Origin: Prorocentrum cordatum
Taxonomy: Eukaryota; Sar; Dinophyceae; Prorocentrales; Prorocentraceae
Assembly (NCBI GenBank): GCA_963575745.1
Contig: CAUYUJ010016069.1
Location: 21,001-85,000, forward strand
Length of the DNA: 64,000 nucleotides
Reading direction: 5' to 3'
The notes under the pieces are model-generated. The model worked only from the letters and a program-made list of their open reading frames with translations, did not search any database and had not been told where the DNA came from. Within the stretch, counting starts at the first letter, position 1. Each line of letters opens with the position of its first letter. This document shows positions 43,366-53,880 of the stretch, one piece after another. Both the position numbers and the translations under genes were made by a program.

Positions 43366-44446
43366 GAAAGAGCGTGTTCTACCGCTGCTGGCGGAAAACC
43401 GGGGGGGGTCACTACCGGTTCGAGCCCCTCCCCCCCCCCCCTCCGGAAAACCGGGGGGGGTCACTACCGGTTCGAACCCCTCCCCCCCCCCCCTCGAAAA
43501 CCGAGTGGGGGTGCGGACAGAGGTGGGGACGGTGTTGGTGGGACAGTGGTGAGGGGACAGCGGGACAGTGGTGGGGACAGTGGGACAGTGGGACAGTAGA
43601 GGGCCGGTAGTGGTGGGGACACTGGTGGGGACAATGGTGGGAACAGGGGGGACAGTGGACAGTGGTGGGGACGGTGGTGGTGGGGACAGTGGTGTGGGCA
43701 CAGTGGGAATGAGGTGGAAACAGTGGGACAGTGGAGGGTACAATGGTGGTGGGGACAGTGGTGAAGGCGGTGGCGAGGACGGCGGTGGGACAATGGGACA
43801 GAGGTACAGTGGGGACAGTGGTGGGGACAGTGGGGACAGTGGTGGGAACAGTGGGACAGCTCAGTGGGACAGCGGCGGAGTCAGTGGGACAGTGGGGACA
43901 GTGGGGATAGTCGGGCAGTGGTTGGGGCCGTGGAGACAGTGGGGAGAGTGGAACCGTGGTGGGAACAGTGGTGGGGACAGTGGGGACAGTGCGACAGTGG
44001 TGGGGGCACTGGTGGGGACACAGTGGGGACAGTGGTGGTGAGGACAGTGGTGCTGGGAACAACAGTGGAGGATGTGATGCGGACGGTGGTAGGGACCGGG
44101 AGTCGTTTGCTGGCGGTGAGTGGGGGGGTGGGGAGGGGTTCGAACCGGTAGTGATCCCCCTCCGGTTTTCGAGGGGGGGGGGGGGGGGTTCGAACCGGTA
44201 GTGACCCCCCCCGGTTTTCCGGATCCGGAGGGGGGGGGGGGAGGGGTTCGAACCGGTAGTGACCCCCCCGGTTTTCGAGGGGGAGGGGGGGGGGGGAGGG
44301 GGGAGGGGGTTTTGCCGGGGGGGGGGGAGGGGGGGGGGGTTCCAGCCGGGGGGGTGGGGGATTTTCGGAGGGGGGGGGCGACCTCCGGGTTCCGGAGGAA
44401 AAGGTTAGCAATTTTCCACAGTAGAGCGGCGGTGGATCACGCTCTC
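43366..44446. mobile_element. Foldback-like element, copy 2
   Basis: Left end GAAAGAGCGTGTTCTACCGC and, read inverted, right end GAGAGAGCGTGATCCACCGC. Two left and three right inverted copies of the CACTACCGGTTCGAACCCCC block flank a minisatellite that is nearly colinear with that of copy 1 (for example AAGGCGGTGGCGAGG, GGGACAATGGGACAGAGGT). It sits in the ATTGCACCACATAGATTG minisatellite next to TA repeats. TATATA on both sides makes a target duplication undecidable. Confidence 0.7.
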
Positions 44447-45384
44447 TCATATATATAAACGTATATATATATATATGTGTTGCTCCACATGTGGCATCAT
44501 ACAGATAACTACAAACATTGTGAGTTGGGCCCGCGTTGGATAACATGTTATGCAGACATATTGAAGGAATTTGAAGACATTCCGTTCAATGCCTCTGGCA
44601 CGGTGGCAGACATGTTGTCGCGTATTATGTTTTCCCCCACCAGGTGTCGCAATTTGTTTGCAGTCGTGGTGTCGCGCCTTTTGATGCTGGTAGGCTGTCC
44701 CTACCGAGGGCCGTGTTGCCATGGGATACATTTTCGTGCGAGTTCGACATTTTCGGGGGTCTGCGAGGTGAGCCATGTCTGGTCTCGGCGTGGCTCGTTC
44801 TGGCAACGGGACGGTAGCGGATATTTTTTTCGGCGACCCCACGGCAGTAATGCTTGTCTTTTTTCCCTCCTCGTCGTTCCATCCACTCATCCTTTCTTCA
44901 TCTTTTCTTCTACATGTCCATGTTTCCCCCGTCATGTCTCCCCGTTTCCCTTTTTCCCTTTCCCCACCCTCCCTCGTTCAAGTGTTCGCTCATGGACCCC
45001 TTGTTGATCGCAGCCGTCCAGCTTTCGCGCCAAAAGCCACAGGAAACCACCGAAGGCCTCCGGACACCGACGACGACCGCCGAAGACCGTCAGGGAATTG
45101 CCAAAGACTGCCGGAAACGGCCAGAAGACCGCCGAAGACCGCGCAGGGTTGGTAGGTAACAAGCGGTTTATGGTCGAACACGTAGCCTCCCTCCCTCCTT
45201 GTACACTTCCTCCCACTTCCCGTCCAGTCTCGGTGTGAAAAGACCGCGATTAGCTGAGGTGGCCCTCTTGTGGCGCCGAGGCTGGGTGCAGTAGCGTCGC
45301 TCTCCACGGGCAGTCGGGGCTTCGGAGTAGTTGCGTCTTCCTCCTGTCTCCTCTTTCGCCGTCAGCGTTTCCCTCTCGCCTCCC
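44447..45384. other. Unassigned sequence
   Basis: A short (TA)n at 44,448-44,476, then ordinary DNA. 45,030-45,145 holds short CCGAAGACCG/CCGGAAACGG words. The + open frame at 44,477-45,007 shows no family signature, and its C-terminal half is pyrimidine-tract sequence. Confidence 0.4.
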
Positions 45385-45735
45385 TCCCTCTTTGTGCACG
45401 GGTTATGCAGCATGCTGTGTTTTGCAAGGAGGTTCCAAAGAGTTTCTTCGGAGTCGCCCCAACATACTAATACTATGTGTGCGTCGCCCCCCAGGTGCGA
45501 CGCACGCACCAAGAAAATCTTATGGCATATGCCTCGTAGCGGGCGCTTTCTGGCCACACCGCCCGGGAAGCGATATACTACAAGATGGGTGTACTGCATG
45601 TCCGGGTCGGACGCGCGCCCCGCGGGAGGACACGCAGTATTGGTACGTCTCTGTGCGTCCCACTCCTTTCCCTTCTCCGTGCACGGAATGCAGCACGATG
45701 TGCTTTGCAGGAGGGTTCCCAAGAGTTCCCTTCCC
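45385..45735. repeat. Two-copy, about 285-bp duplication
   Basis: GTGCACGGGTTATGCAGCAT, GCTGTGTTTTGCAAGGAGG and TTCCAAAGAGTT (about 45,393-45,448) recur as GTGCACGGAATGCAGCACG, ATGTGCTTTGCAGGAGGG and TTCCCAAGAGTT (about 45,678-45,730). Confidence 0.75.
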
Positions 45736-45740
45736 TCCTC

Positions 45741-45906
45741 ACCACCTACCAAACCACCCCAACCCAACCCGAAGGCCTCCATTTGCCCTCCATTTCCAGT
45801 GGGGGGGGGGGGTCGGGGAACGTTGAAAAAACATGTATCGAACCCATACCCCCCCCAACCCGAAATTTGGGTCTTCGGGTTGGGTTGGGGTGGTCTGGTA
45901 GGTAGT
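45741..45906. mobile_element. Small element with about 36-bp terminal inverted repeats
   Basis: The left end (45,741-45,776) and the inverted right end (45,871-45,906) share ACCTACCA, CCACCCCAACCCAACCCGAA and CC, with only a few mismatches. The interior is about 95 bp and non-coding, with a G-run and a second small hairpin (CCCGAAATTTGGG). It resembles a MITE. CTCCTC on both sides could be a target duplication, but the flanks are pyrimidine-rich, so this is weak. Confidence 0.7.
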
Positions 45907-46409
45907 CGCCTCCTCCACCCCCCCCCCCCTCCTTCCCTGAAGCAGCCCCGCGCCCGCGCCCTGGGCTGCGCAGGTGGCCCACGGGCGGCGCGCGGTGGCT
46001 GTCGCAGAGCATCCGGGATGAAGGACCCCGCCGCTCCGCGCCCCCCTCCCCGGGGGACTCCTCGAGAGCCGGATGCGGGAGCCTGGAGACGGGGGTCCGT
46101 GCAAACGGGGGTCAGCCAGGGCACCAGGTCCTGCAGGATCCTGCGAAGACCCCCTCTGGCCGACCCGGGTTTGCGAAGACCCGCGCTGCAGTTTGTTCTT
46201 TTTTCCTGCTTGGCAGTTTTGGGTTTCCTGCTCAGAAGATCCCCGATTGATCCGTCTTTAGTGACGGCCAGCTTTTCGGTCCATCCCGAATCTCGCCAGG
46301 TGAAGTACAACTGCAAGATCAAGCCTGTGCTCGCCGTGTGGCCGTCCACGGGTTTCTGATGCCCTCGCACCGGCTCGGATGCAACTCGTTGGTGCCTGGT
46401 GTACCCTGT
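45907..46409. other. Unassigned sequence
   Basis: C-rich start, then ordinary DNA. An open + frame crosses the element and this region, but reading through the inverted repeats argues against a gene. Confidence 0.4.
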
Positions 46410-46545
46410 TAATTCCGTTTTTGGCGTCGATTGGCGTTGATTAGCGTTTGGGAGTCGATGAGATAGCTCCGACTCAGTGTCGGTTAGCGTCGATTTAGCG
46501 TCGAATAGCGTCGATCTAGCGTCGACTAGCGTCGATTCGCAAGAG
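46410..46545. repeat. TAGCGTCGAT minisatellite
   Basis: About ten units of 10-13 bp, such as TAGCGTCGAT, TGGCGTTGAT and TAGCGTCGAC, the last five nearly uninterrupted. Confidence 0.9.
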
Positions 46546-46794
46546 CCAGCAAGGTGGTATGGGATGCCCCCATGAGTTGCCCCCGAACATTGGACACTGG
46601 GATGCGGACAGACACATTTCTGTCACGTAGCGGTTCGGCAGAAGCAATCCGAACGGGCGGTCGCAGTAGTTGGAGGCGCTGGCTCACGATTTGCCCCGGG
46701 TGCCGGGAGAAGAGCGCCCGAAATTGTGACGCCGGGTGACCGACATTCTACGCCTCTTGCAAGTGGTCCGAGTAGATGGGGTCGGAGGGTCGCG

Positions 46795-46945
46795 CCGCAT
46801 CGCCGATGCATCGACGATGCGTCCTGATGTGGAGCCCGATTTTTCCAACGCCGACGTCGCGGATGCGTCGCCGACGTCGCCGATGCATCGCCGATGCATC
46901 GCCAATGCATCGGTGATGCATTGGCGATGCGGCGCGATCCTTCGA
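46795..46945. repeat. GCCGATGCATCG palindromic minisatellite
   Basis: CGATGCATCG (self-complementary) and close variants recur every 10-15 bp. Confidence 0.8.
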
Positions 46946-47477
46946 CACCATCTATTCGGACCCCATCTAGGAGGCCTCTAGACATTGTGACCAGCTTTGG
47001 AGATAGCTTAGATTTCGAACCAAGAATTTCGGTACCACTCGGGCGCGTTCGGAAACATTCATGCAGATGTTCGGACACAGTTTCGGTCACCACACCCCCT
47101 GATAGAGACGAGGTCCCTTGCCTCCGCCGCCTCCCGACGTTTGTCCTCTTCTCGAAGAGCAAGCCAACAAACTCATGAACACTTTTTCTCGGATGTCCGC
47201 GCGGACTCTTGGCGTTGCGCTGGGCCAGGTGCGGCGCCGGAGGCGCCGCCAAGGGGGGGTCCAGCGCCGATCCAAGAAGCCCGCGTGGAGTCCGAATCTT
47301 TGTTTTGCCGCCTGTATTCTGCCAGCGTGCCTTCGATTTTTTGGGAGGTTCCGGCCAGGCACATTTGGCTTACAATCCAGTTGCATGCGTCAAGTCCCGC
47401 CACCTTGCCAGCCCAGCATTCTGGGTCGCGACTGTTCGAGAGGGCACTCGAGGCCGTCACGTGTGACACCTCATCTC
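46946..47477. other. Unassigned sequence
   Basis: Nothing recognisable. Frames continuing into the GAT array are not supported. Confidence 0.4.
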
Positions 47478-47757
<280 letters not shown>

Positions 47758-48079
47758 CCGCGTCTGAAGGGGTCAGGAGCTCCTAGCTCGTACTGCCCCT
47801 CGGACCGAGGCGTTTCTCTTTGGCCCTGCGATGGCAACGCTCGGTCTCGTGCGCCTCGGCGCACACACGCAGATCGCCCGAGTGCCGAGATCAATCAACC
47901 GCCTCAGCCGAGGCAAGATGGTGACCGCACCAAGCAGTCGAAGCGACTCAGCACGCACGGCAGCTGGCATGGCCACGCTGCACGGTCAGGCATGCTGGGA
48001 CACAGCTGAGCTGTACGCCGCGCCTGAGAAGCAACTAGGTTCTTCGGCAAAAGGCCACGGCTGACCGACGTTGCTCCTC

Positions 48080-49240
48080 AGGCCTGCGGAGATCGCACCA
48101 GAGCGTGGGCGGACCTACGCTCTCGGGTCGCCCTCCACGTCGAGGGACGGGCGGGCACTGACGCGTAACGCGCCAGAAACTACATGGAGCAGAGGCGTGC
48201 AGGCACGCCGAGACGGAGGCAAACACGACTGTCCCTCCCTTCAGCAGAACAACCAGTCGACTGTCACCAGGCCCCACAGACTGACAGGTTGCATTGCTGA
48301 GGTTAAGGAGCACGTCCCCGAGAGAGGGCGGACCTTCACCCTGGGTCAGCCTCCAAAAAGAACTCTGATAAGGGCCTGCAAAATCACTGAGCCTGCGCCC
48401 TTGGCCAGGGCAGGCGACCTCGCCAAGCAGAGACAATAAGGCGGGGGGGGGACATGGCAACGGTCGAAGCGGCCTTGCAAACCCAGGCCGCCTCCGTGCC
48501 GAGCCCCTCCCTCCCCAGAGGAAAAACACCACACCACCTCCCGACTGGCGGAACATTAAGGCGCGTGTTCCAGGGCTGGCTGCGAGACACCGGCACCGCC
48601 AAGCGGTCGCCCACGGGCAGAGCAAATTATCGCCCGAGTGGCGGAACCCTACGGCCCGAGTTCCAGGGCTGGCTGCGTAGCACACGCACCGCCAAACAGG
48701 ACGACCGAACGGGAGGGGAGGGCAAAGGACAGAGCTGGCTCACGGAAAGTGCCGCTAAAAAGAAGGCGAGAGCAACACAGATGAGACCCATCAGCAGAGC
48801 AACGTGTCCATCGGCACAAGGCCCCACAGGACTGGTTGTATTGCCAATGGGCGGAGCAGATCCCGTGCGTGGGCGCACCTACTCACCTGGGTCCGCCTCC
48901 GCTGAAGCTAGCTGCAAAAGGCATCCGCAGCTGCCGAATGGCAGCACCGAGCACAAGCCATGCTGCGAAGTGGCGGAGCCCGATCCCGTGTGTGGGCGGA
49001 CCTACACACATGGTTCAGCTTCCGCTGCAAACAGCACGCCGCTGCGCGCGCGCACCGAGCAGAGGCCATGCACGCGGCGGGGGGCCCGCCTAGGGCAGCG
49101 GCATGCGACCTGCCCGACAGCAGCACAACTGTCCACCTGGCACCTGGCCACGCAGGTCCTTTTTGCATTGCCAGCGGTATCGGGCCCGATCCCGTGCGCG
49201 TGCGGACCTACGCACATGGTTCAGGCCCGAACTGGCGCGA
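48080..49240. repeat. Interspersed repeat cluster beside the LINE 3' end
   Basis: GATCCCGTG(C/T)GTGGGCG(G/C)ACCTAC followed by an (A/C)CACATGGTTCAGC(C/T)TCC-type tail occurs five times (about 48,088, 48,310, 48,858, 48,983 and 49,188). A second unit, GGCGGAAC-CCTA-GTTCCAGGGCTGGCTGCG, occurs at about 48,551 and 48,643. The cluster begins where recognisable protein of the minus-strand LINE ends, so it may be that element's 3' untranslated region or an older target. Confidence 0.65.
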
Positions 49241-49244
49241 GAGG

Positions 49245-49463
49245 CTAGCCGTCCACACTCCTGCGCAGGCGGCGCAGGGACTCAGGGTCACCGATGCTGC
49301 CCTGTCCTGCTGGCCGCAGCCCGCGCTTGAGGCGGCCGAGCACCGCCTTCTGCTTGTCGCTCTCGGGTGCCCTCGGACACACCTTCGCCGAGCCCGACAT
49401 CCTGACGCTCTGCGTCCAGTAGCCGCACTTGACGCAGAAGAGGTGACTGCCTGCTCGCCACAA
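49245..49463 (-). pseudogene. LINE C-terminal Cys/His zinc motif
   Basis: Reads RAGSHLFCVKCGYWTQSVRM (about residues 3-22), then KVCPRAPESDKQKAVLGRLK and RGLRP. The arrangement H-x3-C-x2-C-x(about 15)-C followed by L-x2-GLRP is one I know from the C-terminus of dinoflagellate LINE proteins, where it probably binds nucleic acid. The frame ends at a stop at 49,245. Confidence 0.65.
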
Positions 49464-50109
49464 CTCGTGGGAGTCGTGCGGATCGAGCCCCCGCCACGGT
49501 GGAAGCGCGGGTGGGGGCAGGGGCGGCGGCTGCGCAGCAGGCGCCGCCGCCCGTCCTTCGCAAACTGCCGCGGCCGCGCTGCCGCTGCCAGACGAGGCCC
49601 CACCACCGCCACCGTCACGCTGAACACCGCCATCTGCTGCTGCTGCGCTCTGCGAGCCGCTGGCCTAGCTGGAGCGAGGGGCCGCGCTCGCTGAGAGGAG
49701 GGCCGCGGCCGCGGCGACCGAGCCCGAGGCCCCCTCCGAACCCGAAGTCCACGAGCCGGAGATCGCCTCCTCCCGACCCGCGCACCCCTGGCAGGCCCAG
49801 AGCGCGTCGCTGCCGACCTCGAGCCATGTACCATGTCTGCCGCACGTCTTTCGCGAGCAGTCGCGAAAACTGCAGTGGCTCCTCCAGCGCAGCTTGCATC
49901 CCTGCCAGTCGCACCGAACCGCAGCCGCGCCTGGCCCATCGTGGCCGTCCGCGGCGGTCAGCTCCTCGTCGCCCTCCTGCATGGCGGCGCCCAGCCAGCG
50001 GAAGACCTTCCTGACTAGGCGGTCCTGGCGCAGGCTGCGCGCGCGAACCACCTCGTCCGTGGGGTGCATCCCCGCGCCCTGGATGGTGCGAGCGTCCGCG
50101 CTGTCGTTG

Positions 50110-50536
50110 TCCCTGCGCTGCCAGTCGGCGATGCGCCCAGCCTGTGCGTCCGCAGCGTCGCGTGGGCCTTCACCTTGTGGACCGTGACGTTCTCGATGCC
50201 GATGTCCTCGAGCGCTCGTCGCAAGCGGGCCCATAGCTCACGGAAGCTCTGCCACTGGAGGCGCCGCGCCTTGCCCGCTGCGAAGCCGCCCACGAGCAGC
50301 TGGCAGTCGGTGTAGATCCTGACTGGCGGGAGGCAGTCCTGCATCCCTTCGATGGCCGCAGCAAGCTCCGCGGCCCCCGACTCCCGTGGGCATGGCCAGG
50401 GTAGCGGGCCGAAGATGCTGAGGGCCTTCTCGTTGCGACTCATGACGAGGGCAGCCCATCCACCCTCTGCGGAGACCAGGCTTGGGTCCAGGGCGCTGCC
50501 GTCGGTGAAGGGGTCGCCAGCAAGTGGTTGGCCCAC
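50110..50536 (-). pseudogene. LINE RNase H domain
   Basis: An RNase H1-type domain removes RNA from RNA-DNA hybrids during retrotransposition. Three of the four carboxylates are visible in spacing: D in DPFTDGSALD (about residue 11), E in SGAAELAAAIEG (about residue 56) and D in IYTDCQLLVGGF (about residue 75). The fourth position follows VHKVKAHAT. This is one of the cleaner segments of the element. It sits in a different frame from the upstream zinc motif and from the C-terminal motif. Confidence 0.85.
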
Positions 50537-51611
50537 AAGGTCGGCGCGCCCTTTCCTTGCGTGTCAGGCGCTCCTCCGTGGGCAGAGGGAGTGAGCGCCT
50601 ATGCTCTGGTGCCAGAGCCCTCGACCACAGCGGGTCCTCCGCGGTCTCTGCGCTGGCCATGTCGACGAGGGTCCCGAAGCGGATGTCGTCGGGCGGCCTC
50701 CTCTCGTCTGCGTCGTAATTGGCGCCCCACTCTGCGCGGCCGAGCGCGGTGGCGTGGCACTGCCGCGCCAAGTGGCGCACCGTGCCGCGCGCATTGCACC
50801 CGCGCGGGCACCAGGGCGACGACGCCAACTGCCGCTCCTCTTCGAAACGGCGCGCCACTGGCCCGAGGCAGCCGACCGGCGCGTTCTCGGCCGCGCTCAT
50901 CTACCTGGCCTCTTGCCGGTTCATCCGCTTGCGGTGCAGGGTGCGCCTGATGCTGGATAGGGCCCCCCCCCCTGCGGCCAAGCGCTCCAGGCCAGGATGC
51001 CTGCCCGCGTCTCTCCGCAGCAGCCGCCCATGGCTGGCGCCAATGTGCTTGGAGAGGGCCGAAGCGCCCAAGCTCTTCAGGTCGATGGGCCGCTTCAGGT
51101 CGTTGAGGAAAAAGCCCGGTCGCAGAGCCCCCCATCCCAGGCGATGGCGCGCCAGCGCGCGGGCAAGGCCGAGGCAGGGCCTCTGCCTGTCAGCGCCTCA
51201 GGCCCCTCCGCAGACCTCCTTGCCAAGGCCCCTGCGAACGCGCTCCCGAGTGCTCGCATGTCCGCGCGGTCCGCGTTGAATTGCGCCGCCGCGGCCCACG
51301 CCGCGATGGGCAGCGTCGCGTGATCGACGGGCGGGTCGCTGGCCAGGCGCTTGCTGCGGAGGAAATTGAGGCTGAGCCTCTTGCCAGGCCCTCTGCCGTG
51401 ATGAACGGCATTGACCTGCCTCCGCCACTTGGTCAGCTGCGGCGATGGCCATGCCGCCGCGCTCAGGGCGCATCGGGTGGCAGGCCTGAGCCCCGCATTG
51501 GCGAACCGCGCTGCTGCTGATGTCTCTCCTGGGAGCGGATGGCGCGAAGCCTCTGCAGCTGCGCTGTCGCCATGGTGTGGCGCGCCCCGAGCACCGCGAA
51601 GGCCTGGCCAT
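50537..51611 (-). pseudogene. LINE region between RT and RNase H
   Basis: Fragments in three frames. 51,135-51,560 carries SLNFLRSKRLASDPPVDHAT and PIAAWAAAAQFNADRADMR, which resembles the post-thumb region of dinoflagellate LINEs. Around 50,740-50,840 SSPWCPRGCNARGTVRHLAR followed by QC gives a C-x3-C-x6-H-x4-C motif, close to the C-x2-C...H-x4-C motif expected just before RNase H. Frameshifts separate all of these. Confidence 0.6.
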
Positions 51612-52545
51612 CTAGGCGGCAGTCCACTCCCGGGTTCTTGACCGAGTCGGCGATGGGAAAGGCTTTGCACCCATCTGCTTGGCCACCAGCCAGGCCAGCT
51701 CAGGCGAACCCGCGAGCAGCTCGCTCTCTGACTCAGACACCTTGCAGCCCAGCGCCACTAGCTGCGCCACCGCGGCCTTGGTCGCCTGGGCGACGCACGC
51801 CGCGACCTGCGCCAGGGGGCCGTGGCAACCGACGCAGCAGTCGTCGAACATGATGGCGAGGGTGACCCGAGGCTCCAGCACGCGCCGTAGCCGCGCGTGC
51901 TCATCGGCCAGCACGAGCAGGCCGCACTTGAGGATCCGCCCTGCGTGCGAGCAACCAGCGAGGAGGCCCGCGTCGAGCAGGTATGGGGTCAGAGGCGCTA
52001 CCGTCGAGCATGGGGCGCCGCGCGCCAGCATGCAAGGTCGGCGCCACGCCCGGCGGCCCTCTCGGGTAGCCCGCCATGATGCTCCGGTCCTGGGTGATCG
52101 CCAGGTCGACAAGCTCGTAGGCCTTCCACAGGTGCTGCAGCTCCCTCGCCCCGTGCCTGCGACGCCTCGGCCCAGAGCGCTTGCCACCAAGCGGCCTCTT
52201 CGGGCGCGCGCCCGCGGCCGGCCCAGGATGTGCCCGCGGCGCCTGGGTCAACGTGGGGGTCCCAGTGCCGCTCGTCTGGCTGGCGGACGCGACTCCAAAG
52301 GCGTGGGGGGCCAGCCTGGAAGGCCTGCGGGCCGACAGCCCCTATGAGGCTTGGGGAGTTTCACCGCGAGAGAGTCGGTAATGGCGCCGGGCCAGCCGCC
52401 CAGCTCCTCGCACCGCATCCCGAAGTCGATGGTGACCTCCAGCAGGGCGTCGCTGAGGTCCGCTGCCTTTCTGGGGTTTAGGCGATCGCTTTCAACCCCA
52501 GTGCTGCGCCTGAACGTCTTGGCGGCCTGACGCGCCCGATCGGCC
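51612..52545 (-). pseudogene. LINE reverse transcriptase domain
   Basis: RT motifs appear in the expected order, in successive frames. Fingers (about 52,525-52,310): FRRSTGVESDRLNPRKAADL, GWPGAITDSLAVKLPKPHRG, CRPAGL. Next LWSRVRQPDERHWD and EEAAWWQALWAEASQ. Palm motif A region (about 52,130-52,060): LQHLWKAYELVDLAI. Motif B region: GLLAGCSHAGRILK. Motif C (about 51,835-51,861): LAIMFDDCCVGC, so the catalytic Asp pair is retained as FDD. The frame changes three times inside the domain, each in the same sense (one base gained or two lost). One change lies at a six-C run near 52,305. It is inactive as assembled. Confidence 0.85.
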
Positions 52546-53732
52546 GAGGGCCTGGGTAGCGCCTCTGCCTCGGTGGGCGGTCGCCGCGGGCGAAAGCGAT
52601 CGCTCCCCTGCCGAGCCCCCCAGACCTCGGAGGTCTACTGCTGCGCCGCGATCTTCGCTCGGTCGGGGCCGTGCGCTGGAGCTCCGTGGAGCTCGTCATC
52701 AGGTGCCCAGCCGCGCGGTCCTCGCCGATGGGCGTGTGGGCCCCCTGCGCCTGCTGCCGTGGAAGTGCCGATCCACTCCTTGAGCCCCTGACCGCGGATG
52801 GCGGCGAAGGCGGCGCCCTCCGCCTCTGCCGTAGCCTTGGTTTCGGCAGCCCATTCGGCCAGGGGCAACAGGTCGGGGCAATCGGCTGCCAGGGCAACGC
52901 GCGCCGCCCACTGCGCCCCCAGCGGGAGGCCCTCCATGGTCGGGGGCCTCGGTGCTGATGCGCCTGCGCGTGCCTCTCGGCCGTCTGCGCTGCGGCCGCC
53001 GACGCTGCCGTTGTCCCCGTCACCGCTGGAATCCGATGGGAGGTCGCCGTGGCAGCGCGTGAAATGCTTGACGGCCTGTTTGTAGCTGTAGTGCTCGGCG
53101 TCAGGGGAGCTGGATTCGAGGGCGGCCATGCCGCGGTGGCACTCGCTCCTCACAGGCTGCGCGCCTGACCAGCTCTCCTCGCGCAGCTCCGCAACCCTGT
53201 CCGAGCGCGTCGCTGCGCGGTCCATGAACGGCTGCCCCGTGCAGGTGCCGACCGCGCCATCGCTGCCAGTGCTGCCGCTGGCTGTGGGTGCCGCCGTCGA
53301 AGCCGATGCTGCCTGCCCCGCGCTGGTGACTGCTGGGCATCCTCCACCTGCTGCCGCCAGCGCGGCAGAGGAGCCTGGAGGGGGCTGGGCTGGGATCGAT
53401 CTGACCCCCTCAGCAAATGTTGCTCCCCTTGCCGCCTTAGCGTCTGCACCGCTGGGGGCCTCCACGGCGTTCGCGTCTGCGGTACCATCGCCCTTGTATT
53501 GGCTGATGCGTGCGAACGCGTAGTGCGTGCACAGCTCCATCCATTCTGCCTTGTCGAGCTCAGGGCCGGGGGGGTGCAAGGAAGTCTGGGAGCCAGCCTT
53601 GAGCGAGGCGCTGGAGGGCCCTCCGAATCCTTTGCACGCCCACCTCGATGGCGCTGCAGTCGCCGACGGCTGCCGCAAGCTCGAGAGCGGCGCGCAGGAC
53701 TTGGGGTTGTGGCGTCCCACGTGGGTCACCAC
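52546..53732 (-). pseudogene. LINE linker upstream of RT
   Basis: A mostly open - frame of about 365 codons that is rich in Ala, Gly and Ser. Near its end FAAIRGQGLKEWIG, followed by a Gly/Ala/His stretch, resembles the short conserved segment that precedes the RT fingers in dinoflagellate LINEs. The rest (for example SYKQAVKHFTRCHGDL) is not diagnostic. Continuity with the RT needs frameshifts near 52,640-52,545. Confidence 0.5.
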
Positions 53733-53880
53733 TCAGGTTGGGCTGCGGCGTCGACCGCGGGTCGCCACTCAGATTACCGTCGCCCAAGTGCGGCCCCCAA
53801 TCCGTAGGGAGTTTGGTCGAAACATCGATGGTGATGGGGCCGCCAGGGAGGGGCCTGCTATAGTCGCCGCGCTCTTGCAA

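Noticed and set aside
40130-44270. GGTTCGAACCC occurrences as possible tRNA T-arms
   Set aside because: They match the B-box consensus but lie in G- and C-runs without acceptor or anticodon stems. Retained only as a motif observation.
48454-49248. 264-codon + strand frame opposite the LINE 3' end
   Set aside because: Built from the five-copy dispersed repeat, with the peptide changing frame between units.
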